The translations under genes were made by a program, and so were the position numbers. A DNA stretch of 64,000 nt from assembly GCF_024346875.1 (NCBI RefSeq), contig NZ_AP024872.1, positions 925,995-989,994 on the forward strand, in the 5' to 3' direction. Each line of letters opens with the position of its first letter. The stretch's first letter is position 1. The notes beneath the pieces were generated by a model. That model worked only from the letters and a program-made list of their open reading frames with translations, did no database searches and was not told the DNA's origin. Of the stretch, positions 9,234-18,135 are shown in pieces. Source of the stretch: Vibrio gallicus. GTDB lineage: Bacteria; Pseudomonadota; Gammaproteobacteria; Enterobacterales; Vibrionaceae.

Positions 9234-10895
9234 TTACTCCGCCCGTTTAGAGTCAGGCGTGTTATAGCCAAAATCTGTTGGTGGAACACTAAATGTATGG
9301 TGTGGAGCAGGGCTAGGTACCGTCCACTCTAGGCCTTCGGCTCTCTCCCATGGTTTCGCTTTAGCCTTCTCTCCGCCGCGGATACACTTCACCACTACCC
9401 ATAAAAAGATAAGCTGTGACAACCCAAAAGCAAACCCACCAATAGAGACTATCTGATTCACATCGGCAAACTGGATAGCATAATCAGGAATACGCCTTGG
9501 CATCCCCGCGAGCCCTAAAAAGTGCATCGGGAAAAACAGGATATTGACTGATACCACTGAGGTCCAAAAATGGAGCAAGCTCAGCTTATGGCTATACATA
9601 TTTCCCGTCCATTTCGGGAGCCAATAATAAGCTGCCGCCATAATCGAGAACACAGCCCCAGAGACCAACACATAGTGGAAATGCGCCACCACAAAGTAGG
9701 TATCATGATACTGAAAATCTGCCGGTACAATCGCTAACATCAGGCCAGAGAAGCCACCAATGGTAAACAACACAATAAAAGCAATCGCAAACAGCATTGG
9801 CGTTTCAAAGGTCAAAGCACCACGCCACATAGTCGCAACCCAGTTAAACACCTTAACCCCTGTCGGCACTGCAATTAACATGGTGCAATACATAAAGAAG
9901 ATCTCTGCGAACACAGGCATCCCGGTGGTGAACATATGATGCGCCCATACCAAAAACGACAGCAGTGCAATCGAGCAAGTCGCGTAGACCATAGAGTGAT
10001 AACCAAATAGACGCTTACCACTAAAGGCTGGAACAATGGCCGAGATAATGCCAAAAGAAGGCAAGATCATGATGTATACCTCAGGATGACCGAAGAACCA
10101 GAATATATGCTGGAACATCACCGGATCCCCTCCACCAGCGGCATCAAAAAAGCTGGTACCAAAATATTTGTCAGTCAACACCATAGTCACAGCGCCCGCT
10201 AGAACCGGCATTACTGCAATCAAAAGAAAGGCGGTAATCAACCAAGTCCACACAAACAATGGCATCTTCATTAAGGTCATGCCTGGAGCGCGCATATTGA
10301 AGATAGTAACTATGACGTTTATTGCTCCCATAATAGAGCTGATACCCATGATATGGACCGAGAATACAAATAGCGCAGTGCTATCAGGTCCGTATGTTGT
10401 AGAAAGTGGAGCATAAAATGTCCAACCAAAATCGGGGCCGCCACCAGGCATAAATAGCGAGCTCAATAAGATTAAAAAAGCAAACGGTAGGATCCAAAAG
10501 CTTAGGTTATTCATCCTTGGCAATGCCATATCTGGCGCACCGATCATCATAGGGATCATCCAGTTAGCCAAACCTGTAAAAGCGGGCATCACGGCACCAA
10601 ATACCATGATCAAGCCATGAACTGTGGTCATTTGATTGAAAAACTGTGGATCGACCAATTGTAACCCCGGCTGAAAAAGCTCAGCACGAATGACCATTGC
10701 CATCGCACCACCGGTAAAGAACATAATTAGACTAAACCATAAGTAGAGAGTACCTATATCTTTATGGTTAGTAGAGTAAATCCAGCGAGCAATACCCTTG
10801 GCAGGCCCGTGATCTTCATGAACACCGCCACCACTGGCATGGGTATCATCGGTTGCGACACTTTCGCAGACCGTGCTTTTATCATGCTCTTTCAT
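9234..10895 (-). CDS. coxA: Cytochrome c oxidase subunit I
   Basis: A 553-residue heme-copper oxidase catalytic subunit with 12 membrane helices. The heme and CuB ligand motifs are all present: [12 protein letters not shown] (low-spin heme His), [14 protein letters not shown] (the cross-linked His-Tyr pair with CuB), [11 protein letters not shown] (CuB histidines), and [12 protein letters not shown] (high- and low-spin heme His). The GHPEVY glutamate marks it as an A1-type oxidase. It shares one base with the coxB stop codon and is followed by ctaG. The name ctaD is equivalent. Confidence 0.95.
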   Translation of the reverse strand: MKEHDKSTVCESVATDDTHASGGGVHEDHGPAKGIARWIYSTNHKDIGTLYLWFSLIMFFTGGAMAMVIRAELFQPGLQLVDPQFFNQMTTVHGLIMVFGAVMPAFTGLANWMIPMMIGAPDMALPRMNNLSFWILPFAFLILLSSLFMPGGGPDFGWTFYAPLSTTYGPDSTALFVFSVHIMGISSIMGAINVIVTIFNMRAPGMTLMKMPLFVWTWLITAFLLIAVMPVLAGAVTMVLTDKYFGTSFFDAAGGGDPVMFQHIFWFFGHPEVYIMILPSFGIISAIVPAFSGKRLFGYHSMVYATCSIALLSFLVWAHHMFTTGMPVFAEIFFMYCTMLIAVPTGVKVFNWVATMWRGALTFETPMLFAIAFIVLFTIGGFSGLMLAIVPADFQYHDTYFVVAHFHYVLVSGAVFSIMAAAYYWLPKWTGNMYSHKLSLLHFWTSVVSVNILFFPMHFLGLAGMPRRIPDYAIQFADVNQIVSIGGFAFGLSQLIFLWVVVKCIRGGEKAKAKPWERAEGLEWTVPSPAPHHTFSVPPTDFGYNTPDSKRAE

Positions 10896-12049
10896 TACTC
10901 ACCCTCCGCATTCATCTGTGCACTCACATCCGATGCCTGCACTGCATCTCCAGTATTGTTATCCCATGCGTTTCTTTCGTATGTAACAACCGCTGCTATT
11001 TCTTCGGCAGTCAGTTGGGTGCCAAATGCCTGCATTGCTGTACCACTCACTCCATTGACAATAATATCAATGTGATTATCAATCCCACCCAATACCACTG
11101 GGCTTCCCTTCATTGCAGGGAAGACATTAGCGACCCCTAATCCGTTACTCTGGTGACAGACTGCACATCTTCCCTCATAAACCTGCTTACCCTTTTGCAT
11201 CAACTCATCCATGCTCAGAGTCTTACTTAACGCCTCTTGTTCGGCTTGTTTTTGTTTAGCAAGTTGCTGCTCTTTTTCCGCTATCCATTCATCAAACTCG
11301 GCCGCTTCTACTGCACGTACGACGATCGGCATAAAGCCATGGTTACGACCACACAGTTCAGCACACTGTCCACGATAAATCCCTGGCTTATCTATCTTGG
11401 TCCACGCCTCATTAATAAAGCCTGGAATGGTATCTTTTTTAACTGCAAAGTCAGGAACCCACCACGAATGGATGACGTCATCAGCTGTCATTAGAAAACG
11501 GATTTTTTTTCCCACCGGCAGCACTAAAGGATTATCAACCTCAAGCAGATAGTGCTCCCCTTTCTCGTCAGTACCTTCTATCTGTTCATTTGAGGTTGAT
11601 AGGTAACTAAAGAACTCAACATCATGCTCAAAATAGCTGTAATGCCACTTCCACTGCGAACCGGTTATTTTGATCGTCAATTCTGATTCACTGGTGTCTT
11701 CCATCTCAATCAAGGTCTTGGTGGCTGGGATCGCCATTGCAATTAAGATCACAATCGGTATTACCGTCCAGATAATCTCAACCTTAGTACTTTCGTGGAA
11801 ATTAGCCGCCACTGCCCCTTTAGACTTTCGGTGTTTGAAAATGGAATAGAACATCACACCAAACACCACTATGGCGATGGCAACACAGATGTAGAAGATC
11901 AACATATGAAGGTCGTATACCTTTCCGCTAATCTCAGTGACGCCTTGCGTCATGTTATAGGAAGGCTCAGATTGAGCAGATGCTACGCTACTTAAAGCGC
12001 ATGCGCACAGTGGCGCTATCGATACCAGCGATTTGATGTGGTCTCTCAT
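10895..12049 (-). CDS. coxB: Cytochrome c oxidase subunit II with fused C-terminal cytochrome c domain
   Basis: A secreted, membrane-anchored subunit II carrying CuA and an extra heme c domain, so the oxidase is caa3-type. Numbering from the ATG at 12049: signal peptide at about 1-26, two helices up to about 107, CuA ligands H194, C229, C233, H237 and M240 ([13 protein letters not shown]), and a heme-attachment CAVCH at 295-299 after a Lys/Gln-rich linker. A GTG four codons further upstream (12061) sits almost on top of the AGGAGG motif, so the ATG was preferred; both leave a good signal peptide. It is the first gene of the oxidase cluster. The name ctaC is equivalent. Confidence 0.93.
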   Translation of the reverse strand: MRDHIKSLVSIAPLCACALSSVASAQSEPSYNMTQGVTEISGKVYDLHMLIFYICVAIAIVVFGVMFYSIFKHRKSKGAVAANFHESTKVEIIWTVIPIVILIAMAIPATKTLIEMEDTSESELTIKITGSQWKWHYSYFEHDVEFFSYLSTSNEQIEGTDEKGEHYLLEVDNPLVLPVGKKIRFLMTADDVIHSWWVPDFAVKKDTIPGFINEAWTKIDKPGIYRGQCAELCGRNHGFMPIVVRAVEAAEFDEWIAEKEQQLAKQKQAEQEALSKTLSMDELMQKGKQVYEGRCAVCHQSNGLGVANVFPAMKGSPVVLGGIDNHIDIIVNGVSGTAMQAFGTQLTAEEIAAVVTYERNAWDNNTGDAVQASDVSAQMNAEGE

Positions 12050-12415
12050 TTGGCGTGTCACCCTCCTGGTGAGCCATAGTTTGAGGCCGGTAGACTGACA
12101 TATAGGTCAGAACCAAGCTCAGAACGACTAATGCATTGTGCTAAGAGATATATTTAGCTTTCAACATAACTGATGCTACAAGCCCAGATATACGCAACCC
12201 AAATACTCAATGTCGACTTCTGACTGACATCTGAATGTTATTTTTATGTTAATAAATGCTAGTTTAGATTGAACATTGTTCAAGAAATCTAATGCTTCTT
12301 TCTTTAATTGAATTTTCTGACAATCATCTGTCAGCAAAATCTCACTTTATTCCCTATACTCATGTCATCCCAGTATGGGTTCTATTTTTTCACATAAATT
12401 CAAAGAGATACGAGA
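12050..12415. promoter_or_regulatory. Divergent intergenic region between the cox operon and an mscS-like gene, with three inverted repeats
   Basis: This 366-bp region separates the oxidase operon (leftward) from an MscS channel gene (rightward) and must hold both promoters. Three symmetric elements are visible: ctgac/gtcag around atatag (12095-12110), the perfect 7-1-7 palindrome ttgaaca-t-tgttcaa (12269-12283), and ctgaca/tgtcag around atcatc (12317-12334). They could be operators, but I recognise no specific regulator. No small gene is evident here. Confidence 0.4.
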
Positions 12416-14077
12416 ATGAAACTAGGTAGGTTCCTTCTGAAATTATTGATGCCTCTGATGTTGCTTGGTTTAGCTAGCACGGTCGCAAATGCGGCCGATA
12501 TCGATCACATGCTTAAGCAACAAACCGCAATTTCAGCCCAGGTTGAAAAGGTAACATCGGCAGCAGAAGAAGAAAGCTTGTTTTTAGAAGACGTTTTGCG
12601 TCGTAAAAACAACGTACTGCGCGAGCAAATTGGCAGTGAGATAACCAAAGGCGCTGCTCCTGAAAAGCTCAAGCGCCTGGTCGTAGCCCAATCTGATCTA
12701 TTACAAACCCTTATCGACTTCTCTGAAGTCAAGGCAGCAAAACTGTTTGCAGACTCACGTAATGCAGAAGCCGCGGAAAAAGCAGAGTATCAATTTCTAG
12801 CGCAACAAAGACTTAGTACAGTTGATGTCTACTACAACGAGTTATCAGCCACCTTTGACTGGGCAAAAACACTCGAGATTGAAATCGATGAAACCCAATT
12901 CAAACAAGACCTCACAACCCGTGGTGAGGCGCTGTATGATATTGCGATTTACTTAGACTCAAGAAAAAAAGCGCTCGACGAGCGATTGAAGTTCACTGCA
13001 GAAGCGGACAAAGATGATGTAACTAAACAATCTATCGCTTTAGTGCAATTGCAGAAATTCTTACTATCTAGCCTAAATAACACAGTCTCATTAATGGAAA
13101 AATATGAGCTGGATGTTACCGATTACAAACAAACCCTATTTGCAATGACAGGGGATATCAATGCAGACGTATTAGATATCAACGTAGCATGGGGACTGGT
13201 TAGTGAATGGGTCGATTCATTCAAGGAATGGGCGCTCGACAATACCCCGTCTATTCTGGTGAAACTGTTAGTTTTCTGCGTCATCATTTGGGTATCACGC
13301 ACGCTGGCAAAAGGAGTAGCGAAAATAGTTAAACGCAGTGTTTCGCACTCAAAAATGGAGTTCAGCGTGTTGATGCAGGACTTTTTCACCTCCATCGCCT
13401 CAAAGGCAGTGACCTTCATCGGAATACTGATCGCACTATCACAGATAGGGATAAACCTTGGCCCACTATTAACCGGCTTTGGTGTTGCTGGGGTAATTAT
13501 TGGCTTTGCACTGCAAGATACACTATCAAACTTTGCTTCTGGCTTGATGATCCTTATCTACCGTCCATTTGATGTAAAAGATTTGGTTCAAGTAGCCGGT
13601 ATACAGGGCACAGTCAGCCATATGAACCTGGTATCTACTACCATTCGAACCCTTGATAACCAAACACTCGTTATTCCAAATAACAAGATCTGGGGTGACG
13701 TAATCAATAATATGACCTCGGAGCGAGTCCGCCGTGTCGATATGGTATTTGGCATTGGTTATGACGATAACTTTGATTATGCCAAGCAAATAGCGATGGA
13801 TGTATTAACCAGTAACGGTATGGTATTGAAGAAACCAGAGCCAAATGTACGCCTGCATACGCTCAACGAATCATCGGTTGATCTTATTGTACGTCCTTGG
13901 GTAAAAACTGACGACTATTGGGATACCTACTGGGATGTAACGGAAGAAATCAAACGTCAGTTTGATGCTAAGGGCATTACTATTCCTTATCCTCAGCGAG
14001 ATGTGCATCTTAACCTTGTAGATAATAATTCTGAGCAGGTCAGTGAAATACTAAAAGGTAAGGTTGAAGCAAAATAA
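12416..14077 (+). CDS. MscS family mechanosensitive ion channel with periplasmic N-terminal domain
   Basis: A 553-residue inner-membrane channel of the MscS superfamily that should open on membrane tension to release solutes during osmotic downshock. It has a signal peptide (about 1-26, ending ANA), then about 240 residues of helical, coiled-coil-like periplasmic sequence. The channel core starts near residue 280. The pore helix region reads GFGVAGVIIGFALQDTLSNFASGLMILIYRPFDVKDLV, the typical Gly/Ala-rich TM3 and beta-domain entry. The long N-terminal domain resembles the medium-size YbdG/YnaI-like or plant-type variants rather than E. coli MscS (286 residues). It stands alone downstream of an inverted-repeat-rich promoter region. 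Confidence 0.85.
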   Translation: MKLGRFLLKLLMPLMLLGLASTVANAADIDHMLKQQTAISAQVEKVTSAAEEESLFLEDVLRRKNNVLREQIGSEITKGAAPEKLKRLVVAQSDLLQTLIDFSEVKAAKLFADSRNAEAAEKAEYQFLAQQRLSTVDVYYNELSATFDWAKTLEIEIDETQFKQDLTTRGEALYDIAIYLDSRKKALDERLKFTAEADKDDVTKQSIALVQLQKFLLSSLNNTVSLMEKYELDVTDYKQTLFAMTGDINADVLDINVAWGLVSEWVDSFKEWALDNTPSILVKLLVFCVIIWVSRTLAKGVAKIVKRSVSHSKMEFSVLMQDFFTSIASKAVTFIGILIALSQIGINLGPLLTGFGVAGVIIGFALQDTLSNFASGLMILIYRPFDVKDLVQVAGIQGTVSHMNLVSTTIRTLDNQTLVIPNNKIWGDVINNMTSERVRRVDMVFGIGYDDNFDYAKQIAMDVLTSNGMVLKKPEPNVRLHTLNESSVDLIVRPWVKTDDYWDTYWDVTEEIKRQFDAKGITIPYPQRDVHLNLVDNNSEQVSEILKGKVEAK

Positions 14078-14167
14078 CGACCAGTGGAGGGTGCTATACG
14101 GTGAATACCATTAGCACTCCCACTAGATTCTATTAATTGAATCAATATGACTTCGACTAACAGATAA

Positions 14168-14613
14168 AGAAAAACCCCGAGGGCGATAGCCCATCGGGGT
14201 TGTAGTCTTACTCGCAGCAATCCAGCTACTAAACAGTGCTCCTTGCATCAATTCCTTGATAGCTTGCTTATCCTAAGCTTATTCCTTTCTCGCCTTCCTA
14301 GCGGTGTCCAATGCCTTATCCCGGCTGACCAATATCCTTTTTGGTACTGCTCACTCGAATCCTTGAGCGGTATCCTTTACATCATCCTGATGTTAATCCT
14401 TCCTCTATCCTAGAGGTGTCCATTGCTTTCCTTAGCTAGCTACCATCCTAGTAACTAGTGTATCCATACAATGTCCTAAATCCTTTATCAACGACCTTCC
14501 TAGCCGTTATCCTTCATCCTGAAGTATCCATTTGTTGGGCTTCCTGCCTACCACTTAAGTTTCGCTGTTTTCTGCGCAGTAAACAATAGCAAATCCTCCC
14601 TCGATAAAGGACA
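14168..14613 (-). ncRNA. csrB: CsrB-family regulatory RNA (sequesters CsrA)
   Basis: No protein is encoded here, but the minus strand holds a string of short hairpins with GGA in the loop, such as atcaAGGAattgat, catcAGGATgatg, cctctAGGATagagg and cttcAGGATgaag. More than 20 GGA motifs occur in about 440 nt. This is the hallmark of CsrB/CsrC RNAs, which bind many CsrA dimers and relieve CsrA repression. The RNA ends in a strong terminator (14169-14202). A TATGAT -10 box at 14621-14626 suggests a start near 14613. A GacA/VarA-type site lies upstream (14711-14728). Vibrios usually carry several Csr RNAs, so whether this is csrB, csrC or csrD cannot be told here. Confidence 0.85.
14169..14202 (-). 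terminator. Rho-independent terminator of the CsrB-like RNA
   Basis: On the minus strand the stem aaccccga/tcggggtt encloses a nested tgggc/gccc pairing and is followed by TTTTTCTTT. It marks the 3' end of the GGA-hairpin RNA. Confidence 0.85.
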
Positions 14614-14710
14614 CACACCTATCATAAATACAAAATAACATTAATAATCAGTAGCTTAATATCATATCTGGATATTTAGGGTTGAAAATAACCCCTTTAT
14701 CTCACGCATT

Positions 14711-14728
14711 TGTAAGAGATCTCGCACA
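14711..14728 (-). promoter_or_regulatory. Candidate VarA/GacA/UvrY binding site upstream of the CsrB-like RNA
   Basis: The sequence TGTAAG-AGATCT-CGCACA matches the GacA-family upstream activating sequence TGTAAG-N6-CTTACA in the left half and in four of six bases of the right half. It lies about 100 bp upstream of the predicted RNA start. Csr RNA transcription is known to be driven by the BarA/UvrY (VarS/VarA) two-component system, which fits. The rest of 14614-14902 shows nothing else I recognise. Confidence 0.55.
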
Positions 14729-14902
14729 AAATGACGGGCAAAACACCCGCCATAAATACCTTGTAGGGATAACTATTCAATGAATAATTGGTTAGAAAGA
14801 GGGTTGCTAGGTGTTTAATCCTTTATTTTCATATGATTAATGCATCAATAACCAGAGCAAGCATTAGAATAAAGATACATTCACAAGAGCTATTTATGCG
14901 AC

Positions 14903-15742
14903 TTACTTGGCTGCCTCCCACCCTTGAATAGCAAGCTTTCTGTCTGTTCCCCACCTAAATTGACCCACATCCCCATCAGCACGGATAACCCTATGACATG
15001 GAATTAAAAAGCCAATTGTATTTGAGGCCAAAGCGGTACCCACTGCTCGAGATGCCTTGGGTGACCCAATTTTATTAGCTATCTGTGCATAGGAAAATAA
15101 TTCTCCCGCTTGACTATTGATTAGGGCTTCCCACACTTTAATCTGGAAATTAGTCCCTTTAACCAGCAGATTTACCGGTTTGGATTTACTACTCTGCTCT
15201 GAAAGAAATATCTGATTAGCCACCTTCTGAGCATCTGCCGCCACATAGCTTGCTAAGGGCCACTGCTGTTTGAGGGCTAACTCTTTTTGATACTGGTTAT
15301 CATCAATAAATTGCAGATAGCAGATCCCTCTTGTCGTCCATGCGATAAGCGCCATACCAAAAGGCGTACTAGCAACACCGTATTCAATGGTTAGCTTATC
15401 TCCAAGGTTCTGGATTTCACCAGGTGTCATCGCCTCGCAATTCACCATAAGATCATGTAAACGCCCGGTTCCTGATAACCCAACATCATGAGCGGTTTCC
15501 AACAAAGAGCTTGAGTGCTTTAGTGATTCTAGGGCGCGTTGCTTGGTTAGGCTTTGCATAAATCGCTTCGGTGAAATTCCAGCCCACTGCACAAACAGCC
15601 GTTGCAAGTGATATTCACTCAAATGCACCGCCTGTGCCACTTGCGACAAACTTGGCTGTAATGCTGAATTATCACGAATAAATTCAATAGCTTGCTTTAC
15701 TATTTCATAATGCCGCAAAGATTCGATATCGTAATCTTTCAT
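14903..15742 (-). CDS. Ada-like fusion: AraC-type HTH domain plus O6-alkylguanine-DNA alkyltransferase
   Basis: A 279-residue protein combining an AraC-family DNA-binding domain (about residues 12-112) with a suicidal alkyltransferase domain (about 118-279). The active-site motif IPCHRVI places the acceptor cysteine at residue 249, followed by GDVGQFRWGTDRK. It lacks the N-terminal zinc/methylphosphotriester domain of E. coli Ada (354 residues), so it can repair O6-methylguanine but not sense phosphotriesters the same way. It begins 2 bp after the EamA transporter gene's stop and is probably co-transcribed with it. It should act in direct repair of alkylated DNA and perhaps regulate its own expression. 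Confidence 0.85.
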   Translation of the reverse strand: MKDYDIESLRHYEIVKQAIEFIRDNSALQPSLSQVAQAVHLSEYHLQRLFVQWAGISPKRFMQSLTKQRALESLKHSSSLLETAHDVGLSGTGRLHDLMVNCEAMTPGEIQNLGDKLTIEYGVASTPFGMALIAWTTRGICYLQFIDDNQYQKELALKQQWPLASYVAADAQKVANQIFLSEQSSKSKPVNLLVKGTNFQIKVWEALINSQAGELFSYAQIANKIGSPKASRAVGTALASNTIGFLIPCHRVIRADGDVGQFRWGTDRKLAIQGWEAAK

Positions 15743-15743
15743 T

Positions 15744-16628
15744 TTAAGCTACTCGAGATGTTCGTAAAGATTTGAATGAAAAGCCCGTCACTAGCATCGT
15801 TCCGACTATGACAAATATTGCTCCAAATACCGTATTCAACCCAACTAATTCATCTAAGAATAGATTTCCCCATAAAATGCCAAATAGTGGAATAAGGAAA
15901 GTCACCGATAGCGCAGAAGCAGCACCAATATCTTCAATTAAGCGAAAATATAAAAGATAGGCAAGCCCTGTACAGACAACCCCAAGCGCGATAACGGATG
16001 CTGACATGGTCAATGTCGGGTCTTCACGCATTGGCATAAATGGAAGCAGCGGCAACACAATTAAGCTTGCCATCCACATACTACCGTGAGCATTATTAAA
16101 CGACGATATCTTAGGCGCATATCGAGCATAATTACTGGCTATACCATAACAACATGCCGCCATAACCCCAGCTATAATAGGCCAACCAGACCCACTCTGA
16201 AGGTGTGACTGATCTAACCCAACCAAAATCGCAACCCCAATAACACCAGATAACAGCCCCAAAACAACCTTAACACTTGGTAAATTGCGGCTCCAAATCA
16301 TAGCAATCGCCGCTCCCCAAATAGCCGCAGTTGAATTAAGAATGGATAGTATTGAAGCAGGTAATGTTTGAGCGGCATAGGCAAACAACAAAAATGGCAG
16401 CGCGGTATTAAATAAGCCAATAATAAAAAAATGTCGGCGATGCTCAAGCAATGGCAACTGCCGTTTAAAATACATCGCCACCAACATCAAACTAATAGCC
16501 GCTAGCAGAACCCGTGCTTCTATCAGGTAAGCAGGCCCAAAAGCATTGGCACAAATGCGCATAAAAAGAAAAGAACCACCCCATATCGCAGCCAGAGAAA
16601 CAAGGCGTAGCAGGCTAGCTAAGTTCAC
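15744..16628 (-). CDS. EamA/DMT family transporter
   Basis: A 294-residue inner-membrane protein with about ten hydrophobic segments in two EamA repeats. The AAIWGGSFLFMRI start and the late GAIFVIVGTML segment are typical of drug/metabolite exporters of the RhaT/YedA type. A longer reading starts at a TTG (16694). I chose the GTG at 16628 because TAAGGG lies nine bases upstream and because the family normally begins just before the first helix. The substrate is unknown. The Ada-like gene follows within 2 bp. Confidence 0.8.
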   Translation of the reverse strand: MNLASLLRLVSLAAIWGGSFLFMRICANAFGPAYLIEARVLLAAISLMLVAMYFKRQLPLLEHRRHFFIIGLFNTALPFLLFAYAAQTLPASILSILNSTAAIWGAAIAMIWSRNLPSVKVVLGLLSGVIGVAILVGLDQSHLQSGSGWPIIAGVMAACCYGIASNYARYAPKISSFNNAHGSMWMASLIVLPLLPFMPMREDPTLTMSASVIALGVVCTGLAYLLYFRLIEDIGAASALSVTFLIPLFGILWGNLFLDELVGLNTVFGAIFVIVGTMLVTGFSFKSLRTSRVA

Positions 16629-17124
16629 AATAATACCCTTACATATAAAATCTATCGACCTTTGGTAGTGAGTTTTTATAGCGCTCACAGCCAAAAATAA
16701 TGACAGAAGTGTGAGTTAGCGCACCTTTATATTCAACCCGATTCTTGCTTTTATTTTCAATAAGCTGCAGAAAATTCAATCTATGCATTGCATGCAATCA
16801 CGATCTAGATCACACTTAACTATATTAAATACTCAATAGAGAATGACTGGCTAAAAAATCAGCGTATAGCTTATTTCAACATGCTAGGCTATTTATATAA
16901 GTAACATTTATATAAGTAACATTTATTTTTCTGCTTGGAAGGACCTTAGCAAATGAAAAACGCTTACTTCGCCCCACACTAGTGGCGCCTTGTATTTCAA
17001 AGGCCCAAGTAAAAATGATACAAGTTATATCATTCTCTCATCTGCCTATAACGGCATAAATTAAATCTATTTCTCATTGCGCTTATCATGACTAATAAGC
17101 AAAAATTTCACCCAGGAGGATAAT
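16629..17124 (+). promoter_or_regulatory. Leader region upstream of the lipoprotein/yjbH-like pair
   Basis: This 496-bp stretch has no ordinary gene. Visible elements: a CRP-like site around GATCTAGATCACA (16798-16816, good only in the right half), a direct repeat of ataagtaacattt near 16896-16925, and a nine-codon reading frame MKNAYFAPH with GGAAGGA before its ATG (16954-16983). Small stems such as gcctt/aaggc follow. It may be a regulated leader for the downstream genes; no RfaH ops motif (GGCGGTAG) is present. Confidence 0.35.
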
Positions 17125-18063
17125 GTGAAATTAAAACTAATCGCACTTGCAGTAACTGGTGTTTTATTAACAGGTTGCGGAAGTGACAATGACAACAGTG
17201 TCGATGCCGACTCAACCGCTGTTCAAGCTTTTGACGGTGCTGTTCGCTACCTTGATACCTATATAAAGTGTGACGGTGATACTGGCTTATATTATGTTGG
17301 TGAAACTGGTGGCAATGGCGTTATCAAAATTGGTAAAGGAAACTTCTCTACTTTTGATGCTGACCCTAGCAAGTGTGAGTTCCAATTTGGTGAAAACCTA
17401 ACCGGCGCTGGCGGTAGCCAAGATGCTGTCGATGAGAGCAATAATAAAGATATGACTAACGTTCGCTACACTATTCCAGGCGAACTAATGAGTGCGGGAC
17501 AAGCTATCGCAGCAACGCCATATACCACCCTAATTGCACTTAAGATTGCTGAAACAAAAGATGCTGGGCTTGTTCTAGACTTAGATGCGATTGTTAAACA
17601 AGCATTTGAGCAAACTCTACCTGCTGGCACTAACCTAACCCAAGCACAACAGCAGCAACTGCTTACCGATCCACAAGCTGTTCTAAACAGCCTAGATAGC
17701 GATAGCTCTAAAGCGGTTCAAGCAGCGACCTTAGTACTATCTGATGCGCTAGCTGGCGCTGATACTCAAAGCGACATTCCAGACTCAAGCCTCATTGAAG
17801 CGGCAACTAAAGGTGCAGCTACACAACTTGCATCAAACCCAGCTTTCCCAACGAATGATAATGGGGATCCTACTTACATTGACCTTTCTAGTGATTTTGA
17901 AAACTACTATAACGATGTAGCGGCTAATCCAGGTGAAGAAGTTGAGAAGCCACAAGCTCCAACTAAGCCTGATGATCCAGCATTAGAAACTGGCAAAAAA
18001 TTAGACCCAATTCCAGAAGCCGAACTTCCTTCACCAACAGGTGGCAGTGGCTCTTCTAACTAA
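17125..18063 (+). CDS. Lipoprotein of unknown function, upstream of the yjbH-like gene
   Basis: A 312-residue exported lipoprotein. The signal peptide (about 1-17) ends in the lipobox LLTGC, with the cysteine at about 18 followed by GSDNDNS, which predicts outer-membrane sorting. The mature part is acidic, has two cysteines in the first 100 residues, and ends in a Pro-rich low-complexity tail (KPQAPTKPDDPALETG, GGSGSSN). The start is a GTG behind a very strong AGGAGGA; the ATG two bases earlier is followed at once by a stop. I recognise no family. The neighbouring yjbH-like gene suggests an envelope or exopolysaccharide role. Confidence 0.7.
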   Translation: MKLKLIALAVTGVLLTGCGSDNDNSVDADSTAVQAFDGAVRYLDTYIKCDGDTGLYYVGETGGNGVIKIGKGNFSTFDADPSKCEFQFGENLTGAGGSQDAVDESNNKDMTNVRYTIPGELMSAGQAIAATPYTTLIALKIAETKDAGLVLDLDAIVKQAFEQTLPAGTNLTQAQQQQLLTDPQAVLNSLDSDSSKAVQAATLVLSDALAGADTQSDIPDSSLIEAATKGAATQLASNPAFPTNDNGDPTYIDLSSDFENYYNDVAANPGEEVEKPQAPTKPDDPALETGKKLDPIPEAELPSPTGGSGSSN

Positions 18064-18081
18064 GTAGACTTAGTCATAATC

Positions 18082-18110
18082 AACGCCTCTTTATGAGGCG
18101 TTATTTTTAG
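18082..18110 (+). terminator. Rho-independent terminator/attenuator between the lipoprotein and yjbH-like genes
   Basis: Stem aacgcctc/gaggcgtt (18082-18102) is followed by ATTTTTAG. It lies between two same-strand genes, so it either ends the lipoprotein message or reduces read-through into the next gene. Confidence 0.7.
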
Positions 18111-18135
18111 TACTCATTGATTTGCAATCTAGGAT

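Noticed and set aside
14210..14600. Tandem tatcct-like repeats as a degenerate minisatellite
   Set aside because: The units are not sequence repeats but different stems each presenting GGA in the minus-strand loop, which is the CsrB pattern.
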